Below the pieces are notes generated by a model. That model saw only the letters and a list, made by a program, of their open reading frames with translations. It was not told the origin of the DNA and searched no databases. Both the position numbers and the translations under genes were made by a program. This document shows positions 17,993 through 26,444 of a stretch of 38,339 bases of DNA, in pieces. The DNA is from Acidovorax sp. NO-1 (GTDB lineage Bacteria; Pseudomonadota; Gammaproteobacteria; Burkholderiales; Burkholderiaceae_C), in contig NZ_AGTS01000093.1 in the NCBI RefSeq assembly GCF_000238595.1, positions 1 to 38,339 of the forward strand, given 5' to 3'. Positions within the stretch are counted from its first letter, which is position 1, and each line of letters begins with the position of its first letter.

Positions 17993-18038
17993 AACGCGCC
18001 ACCACACTGCCTCCACAACATCACCTGTGGAGGATCTT

Positions 18039-19454
18039 TTGCTCAAACACCCCCTGTTCACCAAACTGGCCGCGCTGGCCGCCATCACCGTGTTGCTGCT
18101 CTTTGGCCTGGGGCTGGTCGAAGACGTGGTGCGGGACCGGCAGCGCTACCGCAGCCTCACCGCGCAGAGCGTGGCCGACAGCCTGGCCGGGCCGCAGACC
18201 CTGATGGGCCCCATGATCCACAGCGCCTGCGTGGAAAGCTGGGATGAGGAAGTCGGCAAGGGCGATGAGCGCCGCATGGTTGAAAAACGCCGCGAGTTCA
18301 TCCTGACCGCCATGCCCGAGCAGCTCAAGCTGACCACCGGCGCCGCGATGGAAGAACGGGCGCGAGGCCTGCACAAGGTCAACACCTACAAGCTCAAGTC
18401 GCACATCACGGCGCAGTGGGGTTCCCTGGCCAGCCTGCTGCCCCGCAGTACCCTGAAAAATTCGCGCATGCACTGCGGCGCACCCCTCTTGATGATGGCC
18501 GTGGGCGACGCCCGGGGCATTCGCACGGCGCAGCTTGTGCTGGGCGATCAGGCCTTGCCGCTGAAGCCCGGCACGTTTCACCCCACGTACAGCCGCGGCC
18601 TGCATGCAGCGTTGCCAGAGTCGGTGCGCGGCAAGGCCGATGGCCTGACTGCCACCCTCGACCTGGAGCTGGTGGGCACCGAGCGGCTGTCCATCGTGCC
18701 GCTGGGCGGCAACACCGAGGTGCTGATGACCAGCAGCTGGCCCCACCCGTCGTTTGCCGGGCGGTTTCTGCCCTCCGAGCGCGAGGTCAGCCCCGAAGGT
18801 TTTTCCGCGCGGTGGCACCTCTCGTCACTGGCCACCACAGCGCAGGCAGCCATCGCGAACGGCAGCCGTATCTGCACTGGGGGGTACGACGATGCCAGCA
18901 CCCAGGGCGAATATGCCCCCGGCGGTACCACGCCACGCGACTGTGCCGACAGCTTCAGCGTGGCGTTTGTAGACCCCGTGAACCCCTACACCCTGAGCGA
19001 CCGGGCCACCAAATACGGCGTGCTTTTCATCGCCCTCACCTTTGTGGCCGTGGGCCTGTTCGAGCTGATGCAGAAGCTGCGCGTGCACCCCGTGCAGTAC
19101 CTGCTGGTGGGCAGCGCGCTGTGCAGCTTCTTCCTGCTGCTGGTGAGCCTGTCGGAACACCTGCCGTTCAGCATCTCGTACGCAGTGGCCGCCAGCGCCT
19201 GCGTGCTGCTGCTGGCCTACTACGCCAGCCACATGCTGGGTGGACTCAGGCGCGGGGTGCCGCTGGGGGCGGGCATCGCGGTGCTGTATGGCCTGCTGTA
19301 CGTGCTGCTGCAGCTGGAGCAGACGGCGCTGGTGGTGGGCTCGATGGCGCTGTTCCTGGTGCTGGCCGCCGTGATGGTGCTGACGCGCAAGGTGAACTGG
19401 TATGGGCTGTCGAAGAGCCCACGCGCCGCCACGGCGCAGGCGGTTGCCGCATGA
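18039..19454 (+). CDS. creD: Inner membrane protein CreD
   Basis: CreD (CetA) is the main CreBC-regulated membrane protein. From the TTG at 18039 it is 471 aa: LLKHPLFTKLAALAAITVLL begins with the first helix, then a large periplasmic domain carrying SLASLLPRSTLKNSRMHCG and FLPSEREVSPEGFSARWHLSSLA. The hallmark VDPVNPYTLSDRATKYGVLFIALTF and a cluster of about six C-terminal helices follow (ELMQKLRVHPVQYLLVG). The TTG is chosen because GGAGG ends 5 nt before it; the open frame reaches back to 17913 only through non-conserved sequence that includes the CreB-like boxes. Its stop overlaps the next ORF (ATGA). Confidence 0.92.
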   Translation: MLKHPLFTKLAALAAITVLLLFGLGLVEDVVRDRQRYRSLTAQSVADSLAGPQTLMGPMIHSACVESWDEEVGKGDERRMVEKRREFILTAMPEQLKLTTGAAMEERARGLHKVNTYKLKSHITAQWGSLASLLPRSTLKNSRMHCGAPLLMMAVGDARGIRTAQLVLGDQALPLKPGTFHPTYSRGLHAALPESVRGKADGLTATLDLELVGTERLSIVPLGGNTEVLMTSSWPHPSFAGRFLPSEREVSPEGFSARWHLSSLATTAQAAIANGSRICTGGYDDASTQGEYAPGGTTPRDCADSFSVAFVDPVNPYTLSDRATKYGVLFIALTFVAVGLFELMQKLRVHPVQYLLVGSALCSFFLLLVSLSEHLPFSISYAVAASACVLLLAYYASHMLGGLRRGVPLGAGIAVLYGLLYVLLQLEQTALVVGSMALFLVLAAVMVLTRKVNWYGLSKSPRAATAQAVAA

Positions 19455-19774
19455 GCCCGCAGACCACCACGCCCACGCCATGGGCCGCGCACCTGGCCCA
19501 CAACAGTGCAGGCCCCATCACACCCCTGCCCGGCCTCACGCCTACCGAGGCGGCGCGTGTGCAGCGCCACCGCGACCAGCTGCTGGCCGCCCTGCGGGCC
19601 CGCGACCGGGTGGCGCTGGGCTGCGCCAAGCAGCAGGTGCTGGAGGCGGCGTTCTGCCCGCGCAATGAATGCCGCCCCGCCACAGCACCGGATTCGCCCG
19701 CCCTGCGCCGGGCGCTGCGGGAGCTGTGCTGGTGCATGGCCGCCCTGGTGCTGCCACGCGGCCCGGGGCACTGA
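19451..19774 (+). CDS. Hypothetical small protein overlapping creD
   Basis: A 107-aa ORF whose ATG overlaps the creD stop (ATGA), which implies translational coupling. It has no membrane segment. The middle (TPTEAARVQRHRDQLLAALRARD) looks helical, and five cysteines occur in the second half (GCAK, FCPRNEC, CWC). Codon use matches the flanking genes. I do not recognise a family. Confidence 0.6.
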   Translation: MSPQTTTPTPWAAHLAHNSAGPITPLPGLTPTEAARVQRHRDQLLAALRARDRVALGCAKQQVLEAAFCPRNECRPATAPDSPALRRALRELCWCMAALVLPRGPGH

Positions 19775-19792
19775 AACGTTGCCGATTTAATG

Positions 19793-19842
19793 CAAAAAGT
19801 GGCCTCAGCGCTTACCAGTCAAGCGCCAACAGCTATCAAAAA
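19793..19842 (-). repeat. Dispersed palindrome family A, copy A5
   Basis: On the minus strand TTTGATAGCTGTT, GGCGCTTG, loop ACTGG, TAAGCGCTG, then AGGCCACTTTTT. It lies between the small creD-overlapping ORF and the end of the GGDEF pseudogene, which converge here. Confidence 0.85.
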
Positions 19843-19871
19843 AGAAACATTGCTAAAAGGTGGCAGCCCGC

Positions 19872-20917
19872 CTACACCACCACCGTGCGGTTGCGGCCTT
19901 CGTGTTTGGCGGTGTAGAGCGCGTCGTCCAGCGCGCGCAGGGTCTGGTCCAGCGGGCGCAGCGGGTCGAAGTTCGACAGCCCCATGCTCACCGTCATCAC
20001 CCGCGGTGGCTCCACACCCGGCAGGGCGCGGTCGGCCAGTGCCGCGTGCACCCGCTGCGCCACGGCCCGGGCCTGCTCGACACGCGTGGCGGGCAGCATG
20101 GCCAGAAACTCCTCCCCGCCCCAGCGGCTCACCACATCGCCCGCGCGGAAAACCTCGCGGCACAGTGCCGCAAAAGCTGCAGCGCCCGGTCGCCCACATG
20201 GTGGCCGTAGAGGTCGTTGACCTGCTTGAAGTGGTCGATGTCCATCATGAGCAGGCAGGCGGGTTCGCAGTCGCGCTGCAGCAGCGCCAGCTCCTGCCGC
20301 AGGCGTTCGGTGAACGAGCGGCGGTTGGCCAGGCCCGTGAGCACGTCCGTATGGGCCAGCACCGACATCTGGTGGCGTGCCTCTTCCAGATCGGCCAGCA
20401 TCTGGGCCTGGAGATCGTTGGCGCGTTTGAGCTCCAGCAGCCGGATCACCTGCCGCGCCAAAGCGCCCAGCATGTCCTCTGACTGCGGCGAAAGCGCGCG
20501 CGGCTGGTGGTCGAGCACGCACAGGGTGCCCAGCGCAAACCCATCGGGCGTGACCAGCGGAGCGCCGGCGTAGAACCGCAGCGGGTTCTCCTGGGTCACG
20601 ATGTGAAAGTGGGCAAACCGCGCATCCTGCGCCAGATCGGGAACGATGAACACGCCAGGCTGGCGCACGGCATACCGGCACACCGACTGGTCGAGCGGGG
20701 TTTCCTCCACCGCCAGCCCGACCGAGGCCTTGAACCACTGGCGGTGGCTGTCGAGCAGGCTGATCAGCGCCACCGGGGCCTGGCAGATGTGCGCGGCGAT
20801 GCGGGCCAGATCGTCGTAGGCGGGCTCCATCGGCGTGTCGAGAATGCCGTAGCGCTGCAACGCCTGCAGACGCGCGGATTCGTCGTTCGGAACCCATTGA
20901 AAACCGGTTTCTGCCAT
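19872..20917 (-). pseudogene. GAF-GGDEF diguanylate cyclase with a single-base frameshift
   Basis: The first part (ATG at 20917) encodes a GAF sensor domain (RLQALQRYGILDTPMEPAYDDL through FALGTLCVLDHQPR), a linker helix, and the start of a GGDEF domain (DVLTGLANRRSF, MMDIDHFKQVNDLYGHHVGD). Near 20171 the frame is lost: minus-strand CTTTTGCGGCAC would restore it as CTTTTGGCGGCAC. The other frame continues AALCREVF, then RWGGEEF (active-site GGEEF), and ends RNRTVVV at 19872. All motifs of an active c-di-GMP synthase are present across the two frames, so this is either a recent mutation or a sequencing error. The bacteriohemerythrin gene precedes it on the same strand. Confidence 0.85.
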
Positions 20918-21033
20918 GGAGCCAAGCGGCAATGCCGTCCACGCTGCCTAGAGACCTGGCAGCATGCCATAGCCGCGCCAACCCTGCACAGGTAAAACCT
21001 CGGGGCACCGGCCAGAGCCAGTGGTGATGGCCC

Positions 21034-21543
21034 TCAGGCGGTGGCCAAGCTGGGCCGGGGCTCTTCCCGGGCATCGGAGCAGGTGGACCCGCCGCAGCCC
21101 TGGATCGGCTCGGCGGGCAGGGCGTGCGGCGCATGCACCACGCCCGAAACAGGGTCGAACCCCACGCGGCGCAGGTGCAGCGCCAGGGCGGCATCCATGC
21201 TCTGGGCGTGCTGCGGGAACCACAGGGCCAACTCGCTGGCCATCACTCGCAGCACTTGCAGATCGCCCTGCGCAGCGCGTGCCGCACCTTCGCGCATGAC
21301 CTGCAGCACCACCTGGTGCTGCATGCTGTGGCAGTTGCCCGAGGCAAACCGGGTGGACGCCATCCACGCGTCTTCCTGCGCAAAGTGGTGGTGGGTGTGC
21401 TCCACCAGCGCCTGCCAGGCGTGCGCCAGCTGTGTATCGTCTGCCGCGTCGACCAGCGCCAGAAGGTCCACAAACTCGCGGTGCGTGTCGTCCATCAGCG
21501 GCAGATTCAGGTCCAGCGCGTCCGACCAGGCGAGTTGTGCCAT
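21034..21543 (-). CDS. Bacteriohemerythrin
   Basis: A 169-aa O2-binding non-haem di-iron protein. The seven ligands fit the hemerythrin pattern: His21 (MDDTHREF), His53 and Glu57 (HHHFAQED), His71/His75 (CHSMQH), His111 and Asp116 (WFPQHAQSMD). A 50-residue C-terminal extension is Pro- and Cys-containing (GCGGSTCSD) and unlike the core. AGGGA lies before the ATG. Its position directly upstream of a GGDEF gene suggests oxygen-linked c-di-GMP signalling, which is inference. Confidence 0.9.
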   Translation of the reverse strand: MAQLAWSDALDLNLPLMDDTHREFVDLLALVDAADDTQLAHAWQALVEHTHHHFAQEDAWMASTRFASGNCHSMQHQVVLQVMREGAARAAQGDLQVLRVMASELALWFPQHAQSMDAALALHLRRVGFDPVSGVVHAPHALPAEPIQGCGGSTCSDAREEPRPSLATA

Positions 21544-21634
21544 AGAGTTCCCTTTGAGCGGTGAAAAACAGGGCGCCAGCTTAGGGCGCCGAGTGCCTGA
21601 GGGTATTGACGCAAGTCAGGGATGCGCCACCATC

Positions 21635-21659
21635 AAAAAAGCCCCGCACAGGGCGGGGC
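21635..21659 (-). terminator. Intrinsic terminator downstream of the Cys-repeat protein
   Basis: GCCCCGC/GCGGGGC stem with a 5-nt loop, followed on the minus strand by six Ts. It lies about 77 bp after the stop of the gene at 21737 and before the bacteriohemerythrin start, so it separates the two units. Confidence 0.85.
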
Positions 21660-21736
21660 TCTGGAGGAGCATGGCAGGGCCAGGGGAGTTGAAGATAGCG
21701 TCCTCGGGACGCCATCCAACCGGGGCCGCAGCGCGA

Positions 21737-22318
21737 TCAGCTCTTGTTGTACATGCGCTTCATGTCGTCCACGCACTTGGACTTGGCATCGCCAGACAGC
21801 GCATCGCAACGCTCCTTGGCAGCCTTGTAGTTGGCGTCATTCTTCTCGGCGTTGGCGTCCTTGCGGGCTTCAGCCACAGCGGCGTTCTTTTCGGCGGCGC
21901 TGTCTGCGGGCTTGGCCTGCGCTGCGGCAACCTTGGCGTCTTCCTTGGCCTTCACATGGGCAGCCTTGGCGTCCTTTTCGCACACGTCCTTCTCATTGCC
22001 CTTCAGGTCGTCGCACTTTTCCTTGGCGACGTCGTAGGCGGCTTCAGCGCGTGCTTCGGCAACTTTCTGGGTGTTCTTGGCGCTGGGCTTGTACTGGGCT
22101 TCCAGCTCGGCCTTGGCCACCTTTTCCTTGCCCTTGGCTTCCTTCTGGCAGATGTCCTTGGCGTTGGCCGTCAGGGCATCACAGTTGTTCTTGTCGGCCT
22201 TGTAGGTGGCTTCGATGTTGTCCTTGGCCGTCTTGTGCTCTTCCTTGGTCATGGCGATGGCCGAGGTGGCCAGCAGGCCGGCGGCGACGGAGGCGATCAG
22301 GGTGCGTGCGAATTTCAT
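21737..22318 (-). CDS. Exported Lys/Ala-rich protein with three Cys-pair repeats
   Basis: A 193-aa protein with signal peptide MKFARTLIASVAAGLLATSAIA. The mature part is highly charged and helical. A unit of the form K-x2-C-D-x-L-x5-K-x2-C occurs three times: NNCDALTANAKDIC, EKCDDLKGNEKDVC and ERCDALSGDAKSKC. Each has its two Cys separated by ten residues, as expected for a disulfide-closed helical hairpin. Ala/Lys/Glu-rich coiled-coil-like linkers join them. GAGGAG precedes the ATG. I do not know its function. Similar proteins are sometimes annotated loosely as TolA-like. It lies 116 bp after the CsbD gene and may be co-expressed with it. Confidence 0.82.
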   Translation of the reverse strand: MKFARTLIASVAAGLLATSAIAMTKEEHKTAKDNIEATYKADKNNCDALTANAKDICQKEAKGKEKVAKAELEAQYKPSAKNTQKVAEARAEAAYDVAKEKCDDLKGNEKDVCEKDAKAAHVKAKEDAKVAAAQAKPADSAAEKNAAVAEARKDANAEKNDANYKAAKERCDALSGDAKSKCVDDMKRMYNKS

Positions 22319-22434
22319 GGTTTTCTCCTCGGAGTGTGGTTGTCAGGTCTTGGTAGTCATTCAATGCTGGAGTTCAGGGGGATGCAGCGACGGGCCCTGT
22401 GGCTTTTCACTGCATCCCGACAGCGCTTTGGCGG

Positions 22435-22653
22435 TCAGTCGTTGAAGCGGAAGTCGGGGTGGCGGTCTTGCCATTCCTTGAGCTGCTTTTCAGCCGCGTC
22501 GCGGGCCAGGCCCTGACGTTCCTGCAGCTTGCCCAGAAACTGCTCGCGCTTGCCGTCGATGACGTCGAAGTCGTCGTTGGTGAGCTTGCCCCACTGTTCG
22601 ACCATCTTGCCCTTGAACTGCTTCCAGTTGCCCTTCACGGTGTCTTCATTCAT
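22435..22653 (-). CDS. CsbD family stress protein
   Basis: A 72-aa hydrophilic protein of the CsbD/YjbJ family. MNEDTVKGNWKQFKGKMVEQWGKLTNDD is the hallmark, and the C-terminus is DRHPDFRFND. The ATG at 22653 has GAGGA upstream; the frame continues 42 codons further without family similarity. Members are general-stress proteins of unclear mechanism. The 400-bp region 22654-23053 upstream contains no ORF I can support and should hold promoters for both this gene and the divergent DUF1800 gene; I could not pick them with confidence. Confidence 0.9.
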   Translation of the reverse strand: MNEDTVKGNWKQFKGKMVEQWGKLTNDDFDVIDGKREQFLGKLQERQGLARDAAEKQLKEWQDRHPDFRFND

Positions 22654-23053
22654 GGTGTCATCCTCGAAAAAATTTCGCTTCCGCCATCCACTCGGAATGC
22701 GTGGAACACTTGCTGGATGCGATGGAATGGACTGTAGAAATGAATCGTCGTGCGGCCCGTAGTCCGGGCCACGCAGCACGCGTCAGCACAGGCCTACGGC
22801 GTTGACGGATTGCGCCGCCCGGGGCTGTAGCGCTTCGGCGCACGCCCTTGGTGCACACGGGCTCGGGCACTGTTGCGTCGATCGCATTTCGCACAAAGTG
22901 TTGCATTTCCCCCGCAGTTTCCGGAAGCGACCTGCAGCCGTCTCGCAGGGGACGTTTCGTTTGGTAACGCTTGTCTTTCCACCGCCATCGGGGCCTGTGG
23001 TGAAGTCGGTCCTGCGCCACCCCCACGGCGTGTTTCTCACCCACTGAACGCCC

Positions 23054-24928
23054 ATGCAAACCTCCTACGAGGAGCCTCTCGCAACCCGCATTGCGAGCGA
23101 GGCCCCAACCAGCGCGCCCCACGCCACCCCTGCGGCCTCTCCCCAAATCGACGCGAAACCTTTGCTGGCCGGCCTCGCTGCCTCGGCCGCGTTGGCCGCA
23201 TGCGGCGGTGGAGGCAGCAGCGATGGCGATGGCAATGGCAACGGCACACCAACGGGCCCGGACATCCCGCCCACCACCATTGGCAGCCACCCGGCGCCGT
23301 TGAATGACCGTGAAGCCGCCCGCTTCCTGCTGCAGGCGCAGTTCTCCGCATCGCCCCGCGAGATCTCCGAGCTGCGCGCCACCAGCTATGCCGAATGGCT
23401 TCAGCGACAGTTCAGCGCGCCACCCTCTCTGGGCGGCTGGGAATGGCTGAACCAGCGCGGTTATGGCGAGGTGAGCAGCAGCACGGCCTACTACGACAAC
23501 AGCTACCCCGGCGACTACATGATCTGGTACCAGCTCATGCAGTCGCCCGATGCGCTGCGCAAGCGGGTGGCGCTGGCGCTGTCTGAAATTTTCGTGGTGT
23601 CCCTCTCCGGTCTGGACCTGAGCTGGCGCAGCCATGCCATCGCCTGGTATTGGGACCAGCTCGTTGCGAACGCGTTTGGCAACTACCGCACGCTGCTGCA
23701 GGACGTGACGCTGAACCCGGCCATGGGGTACTACCTCAACACCCGGGGGAACCAGAAGGAGAACCCCGCCACCGGCCGCCAGCCCGACGAGAACTTTGCG
23801 CGCGAGGTGATGCAGCTCATGTCGATCGGCCTGGTCATGTTCAACCCCGATGGCACGGCCCAGCGGGACAGCGCGGGCAAACCCATCGACAGCTACACGC
23901 AAAGCGATGTGACCCACCTCGCCCGGGTGTTCACAGGCTACGACTACGACCAGTCGCGCAACAGCCCGACCACCGTGCCGGGCAGCAGCCGCACCGTGCC
24001 CAGCACGGCTTTCACCCGGCTTCCGATGGCGCTGAACGAAGCGCGCCACTCCACGCTGGCCGCCACGTTCCTGGGCACCACCATTGCCGCGGGCACGCCG
24101 GGCGCAGCGGCGCTCAAGACGGCGCTGGACACGCTGTTCAACCACCCCAACGTGGGCCCGTTCATCGGCAGGCAGCTCATCCAGCGGCTGGTGACCAGCA
24201 ACCCCTCGCCCGGCTACATCGCGCGCGTGGCGGCGGCGTTCAACAACAACGGTGCGGGCGTGCGCGGCGACATGCGCGCCGTCATCCGGGCCATCCTGCT
24301 CGATGACGAGGCGCGCTCACCCGCCGGCCTCACGCAGCCCGCGTTTGGCAAGCTGCGCGAGCCCATGCTGCGGTTTGTGCAGTGGGGCCGCACCTTCGGG
24401 CTGAGCTCGGCCCAGGGCAGCTGGAAGATCGGCAACCTGAGCGACCCGGGCTCGCGCCTCGGCCAGAGCCCGCTGCGCTCGCCCTCGGTGTTCAATTTCT
24501 TCCGTCCCGGCTATGTGCCGCCCTCCACCGCGCTGGCCGCCAGCGGCGCCGTGGCGCCAGAGTTCCAGCTGGTCAACGAAAGCAGTGTGGGCGGCTACCT
24601 CAACTACATGCAGGGCGTCATTCGCAACGGCATCTATGTGAACGCGCCCGAGCTGCCCAACAACGCCAGCACCTCCAACAACGGGTTCGACATCAAGGCC
24701 AGCTACGTGAACGAACTGGCCCTCGTCGGCGATGCCGACGCGCTCGTTGCACGCCTGAACCTGCTGCTGTGCGCGGGCCAGCTCTCGGCGGCCACCGTCA
24801 AGCTCATCACCGATGCGCTCAAGACCACCAACATCACGGCCGCCAGCCCGGACAACGCCCGGCGCGACCGCGTGGCCGCCGCCGTCTTGCTGGTGATGGC
24901 CTCGGCCGAATACCTGATCCAGAAATAA
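23054..24928 (+). CDS. DUF1800 domain-containing exported protein
   Basis: A 624-aa protein. After a 35-residue N-terminal extension there is a hydrophobic stretch, LLAGLAASAALAACGGGG, with a lipobox-like LAAC, so it may be a lipoprotein. The DUF1800 blocks follow: LNDREAARFLLQAQFSASPREI, the QLMQSPDALRKRVALALSEIFVVS region, NPAMGYYLN, QPDENFAREVMQLMSIGL, FTGYDY, and late SPLRSPSVFNFFRPGYVPP. The biochemical function of the family is unknown. It is followed at 26 bp by a DUF1501 gene, a pairing common in many bacteria. No strong Shine-Dalgarno marks the start, so a later start is possible. Confidence 0.9.
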   Translation: MQTSYEEPLATRIASEAPTSAPHATPAASPQIDAKPLLAGLAASAALAACGGGGSSDGDGNGNGTPTGPDIPPTTIGSHPAPLNDREAARFLLQAQFSASPREISELRATSYAEWLQRQFSAPPSLGGWEWLNQRGYGEVSSSTAYYDNSYPGDYMIWYQLMQSPDALRKRVALALSEIFVVSLSGLDLSWRSHAIAWYWDQLVANAFGNYRTLLQDVTLNPAMGYYLNTRGNQKENPATGRQPDENFAREVMQLMSIGLVMFNPDGTAQRDSAGKPIDSYTQSDVTHLARVFTGYDYDQSRNSPTTVPGSSRTVPSTAFTRLPMALNEARHSTLAATFLGTTIAAGTPGAAALKTALDTLFNHPNVGPFIGRQLIQRLVTSNPSPGYIARVAAAFNNNGAGVRGDMRAVIRAILLDDEARSPAGLTQPAFGKLREPMLRFVQWGRTFGLSSAQGSWKIGNLSDPGSRLGQSPLRSPSVFNFFRPGYVPPSTALAASGAVAPEFQLVNESSVGGYLNYMQGVIRNGIYVNAPELPNNASTSNNGFDIKASYVNELALVGDADALVARLNLLLCAGQLSAATVKLITDALKTTNITAASPDNARRDRVAAAVLLVMASAEYLIQK

Positions 24929-24954
24929 ACACCCCGCACCCGAGAAGCCACGCC

Positions 24955-26385
24955 ATGCACCTGCTGCAACCCGAACTTCACAGCCGCCGCGCCTTTCTGC
25001 GGCGCTCCACCCAGCTGGGCCTGGCAGGCACGGCCCTGCCCTTTGCGCTGAACCTGGCGGCCATGGGCGAAGCCGCTGCCTTTGCCGCCGACGACTACAA
25101 GGCCCTGGTCTGCGTGTTCCTCTACGGCGGCAACGACTACGCCAACACCGTCGTCACCTACGATGACCCCAGCTACAACCGCTACAGCACCATCCGGGGC
25201 AGCATCGCGCTGCCCAAGGCGTCGCTGGCCTCCACCCTGCTACGGCCCACCACCCCGCTGCAGGGCGGCCGCCAGTACGCGCTGCACCCGGCCATGACCG
25301 GGCTGACGGGCCTGTTCAACAGCGGCAAGGCGGCCGTGCAGCTGAACGTGGGGCCGCTGGTGGTGCCGCTGACCCGCGCGCAGTACAACAGCCCCGACCG
25401 CCGCGCCTACCCGGTTCCGCCCAAGCTGTTCTCGCACAACGACCAGCAGTCGGTGTGGCAATCGTCCTCGCCCGAGGGCTCCACCGTGGGCTGGGGCGGC
25501 AACATGGGCGACCTGGCACTCTCGTCCAACGGCAACTCGCTGTTCACCTGCATCGCGGTCACGGGCAATGCGGTGTTCCTCTCGGGCGACTCGGCCCTGC
25601 AGTACCAGGTCAGCACCAACGGGGCCGTGGCCATCAACGGCGTGAAGAACAATGTGTATGGCTCCAGCGCCGTGCGCGGCGCGCTGTCGGCCCTGATCCA
25701 GCAGCCCAGCGCGCACACGCTGGAAAACGAATACACCCGGGTCACCACCCGCGCTGTCACGTCCGAGAGCCAGATCACCAGCGCACTGGCGGGCAGCACG
25801 CTCAGCACCACATTCCCCGCCAGCAACCCGCTGGCCGACCAGCTCCGGATGGTGGCGCGCCTCATTGGCGCACGCGGCGCCCTCGGCAGCAAACGCCAGG
25901 TGTTCATGGTGTCGCTGGGCGGGTTCGACCTGCACGACAACCTGATTGCGCAACAGCCGGTGCTGATGCAGCGCGTCAGCGATGCGCTGACGGCCTTCTA
26001 CAACGCCACGGTAGAGCTGGGCGTGGCCGACAAGGTGACGGCGTTCACCGCGTCCGACTTTGGCCGCACGCTCAGCTCCAACGGAGACGGATCGGACCAC
26101 GGCTGGGGCAGCCACCATTTCATGGTGGGCGGCGCCGTCAAGGGCGCTGCGTTCTACGGCACGCCGCCTCCGGTGAGCATCACCAACACCGCCGCGCCCG
26201 AAGACCAGTGGCATGTGGGCCAGGGGCGCCTGCTGCCGTCCACTTCCGTCGACCAGTACGCGGCCACCCTGGCCAAATGGTTTGGCGTGGCCGACAGCGA
26301 AATGGCCGGCGTGCTGCCCAACATCCGGCAGTTCGGCGCTGCCGCGGGCCGGCCCGACTACCCGGTGGACCTGGGTTTCCTGTAG
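24955..26385 (+). CDS. DUF1501 domain-containing Tat-exported protein
   Basis: A 476-aa protein. The N-terminus SRRAFLRRSTQLGLAGTALP is a twin-arginine signal (SRRAFL), implying export of a folded, probably metal-containing protein. The DUF1501 features are VCVFLYGGNDYANTVV, SLGGFDLHDN and the late TASDFGRTLSSNGDGSDHGWGSHH, a metal-site-like Asp/His cluster reminiscent of the alkaline phosphatase/sulfatase superfamily. It forms an operon with the DUF1800 gene (26 bp apart). The substrate is unknown. Confidence 0.92.
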   Translation: MHLLQPELHSRRAFLRRSTQLGLAGTALPFALNLAAMGEAAAFAADDYKALVCVFLYGGNDYANTVVTYDDPSYNRYSTIRGSIALPKASLASTLLRPTTPLQGGRQYALHPAMTGLTGLFNSGKAAVQLNVGPLVVPLTRAQYNSPDRRAYPVPPKLFSHNDQQSVWQSSSPEGSTVGWGGNMGDLALSSNGNSLFTCIAVTGNAVFLSGDSALQYQVSTNGAVAINGVKNNVYGSSAVRGALSALIQQPSAHTLENEYTRVTTRAVTSESQITSALAGSTLSTTFPASNPLADQLRMVARLIGARGALGSKRQVFMVSLGGFDLHDNLIAQQPVLMQRVSDALTAFYNATVELGVADKVTAFTASDFGRTLSSNGDGSDHGWGSHHFMVGGAVKGAAFYGTPPPVSITNTAAPEDQWHVGQGRLLPSTSVDQYAATLAKWFGVADSEMAGVLPNIRQFGAAAGRPDYPVDLGFL

Positions 26386-26432
26386 CCCCTGCGCGGCGCT
26401 CCCGTCCGACGCAGCGGGGCGCGTGGCGCTCC

Positions 26433-26438
26433 AATAAT
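26433..26438 (+). promoter_or_regulatory. -10-like AATAAT 6 nt before ndh
   Basis: AATAAT (5 of 6 matches) ends 6 nt before the ATG and there is no Shine-Dalgarno, again fitting a leaderless start. No good -35 is visible. Confidence 0.35.
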
Positions 26439-26444
26439 GGCGGC

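Larger units (their letters stand above)
16590..18030. other. Lower-GC tract spanning the creC 3' end to the creD promoter
   Basis: Lines I counted by hand inside the tract run about 47-55% G+C, against about 72% in a creC line just upstream. The tract covers the last 145 codons of creC, the secreted-protein gene on the opposite strand and the creD upstream region. Full GC composition returns in creD. I see no integrase, transposase, target duplication or tRNA, so homologous replacement with insertion is the simplest reading. Confidence 0.65.

Noticed and set aside
16590..18030. Genomic island or prophage
   Set aside because: No integrase, transposase, tRNA target or flanking direct repeats are visible; recombination is the better explanation.
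22658..24145. 495-aa minus-strand open frame opposite DUF1800
   Set aside because: Shadow frame, Arg/Gly/Val-rich, covering the DUF1800 coding sequence.
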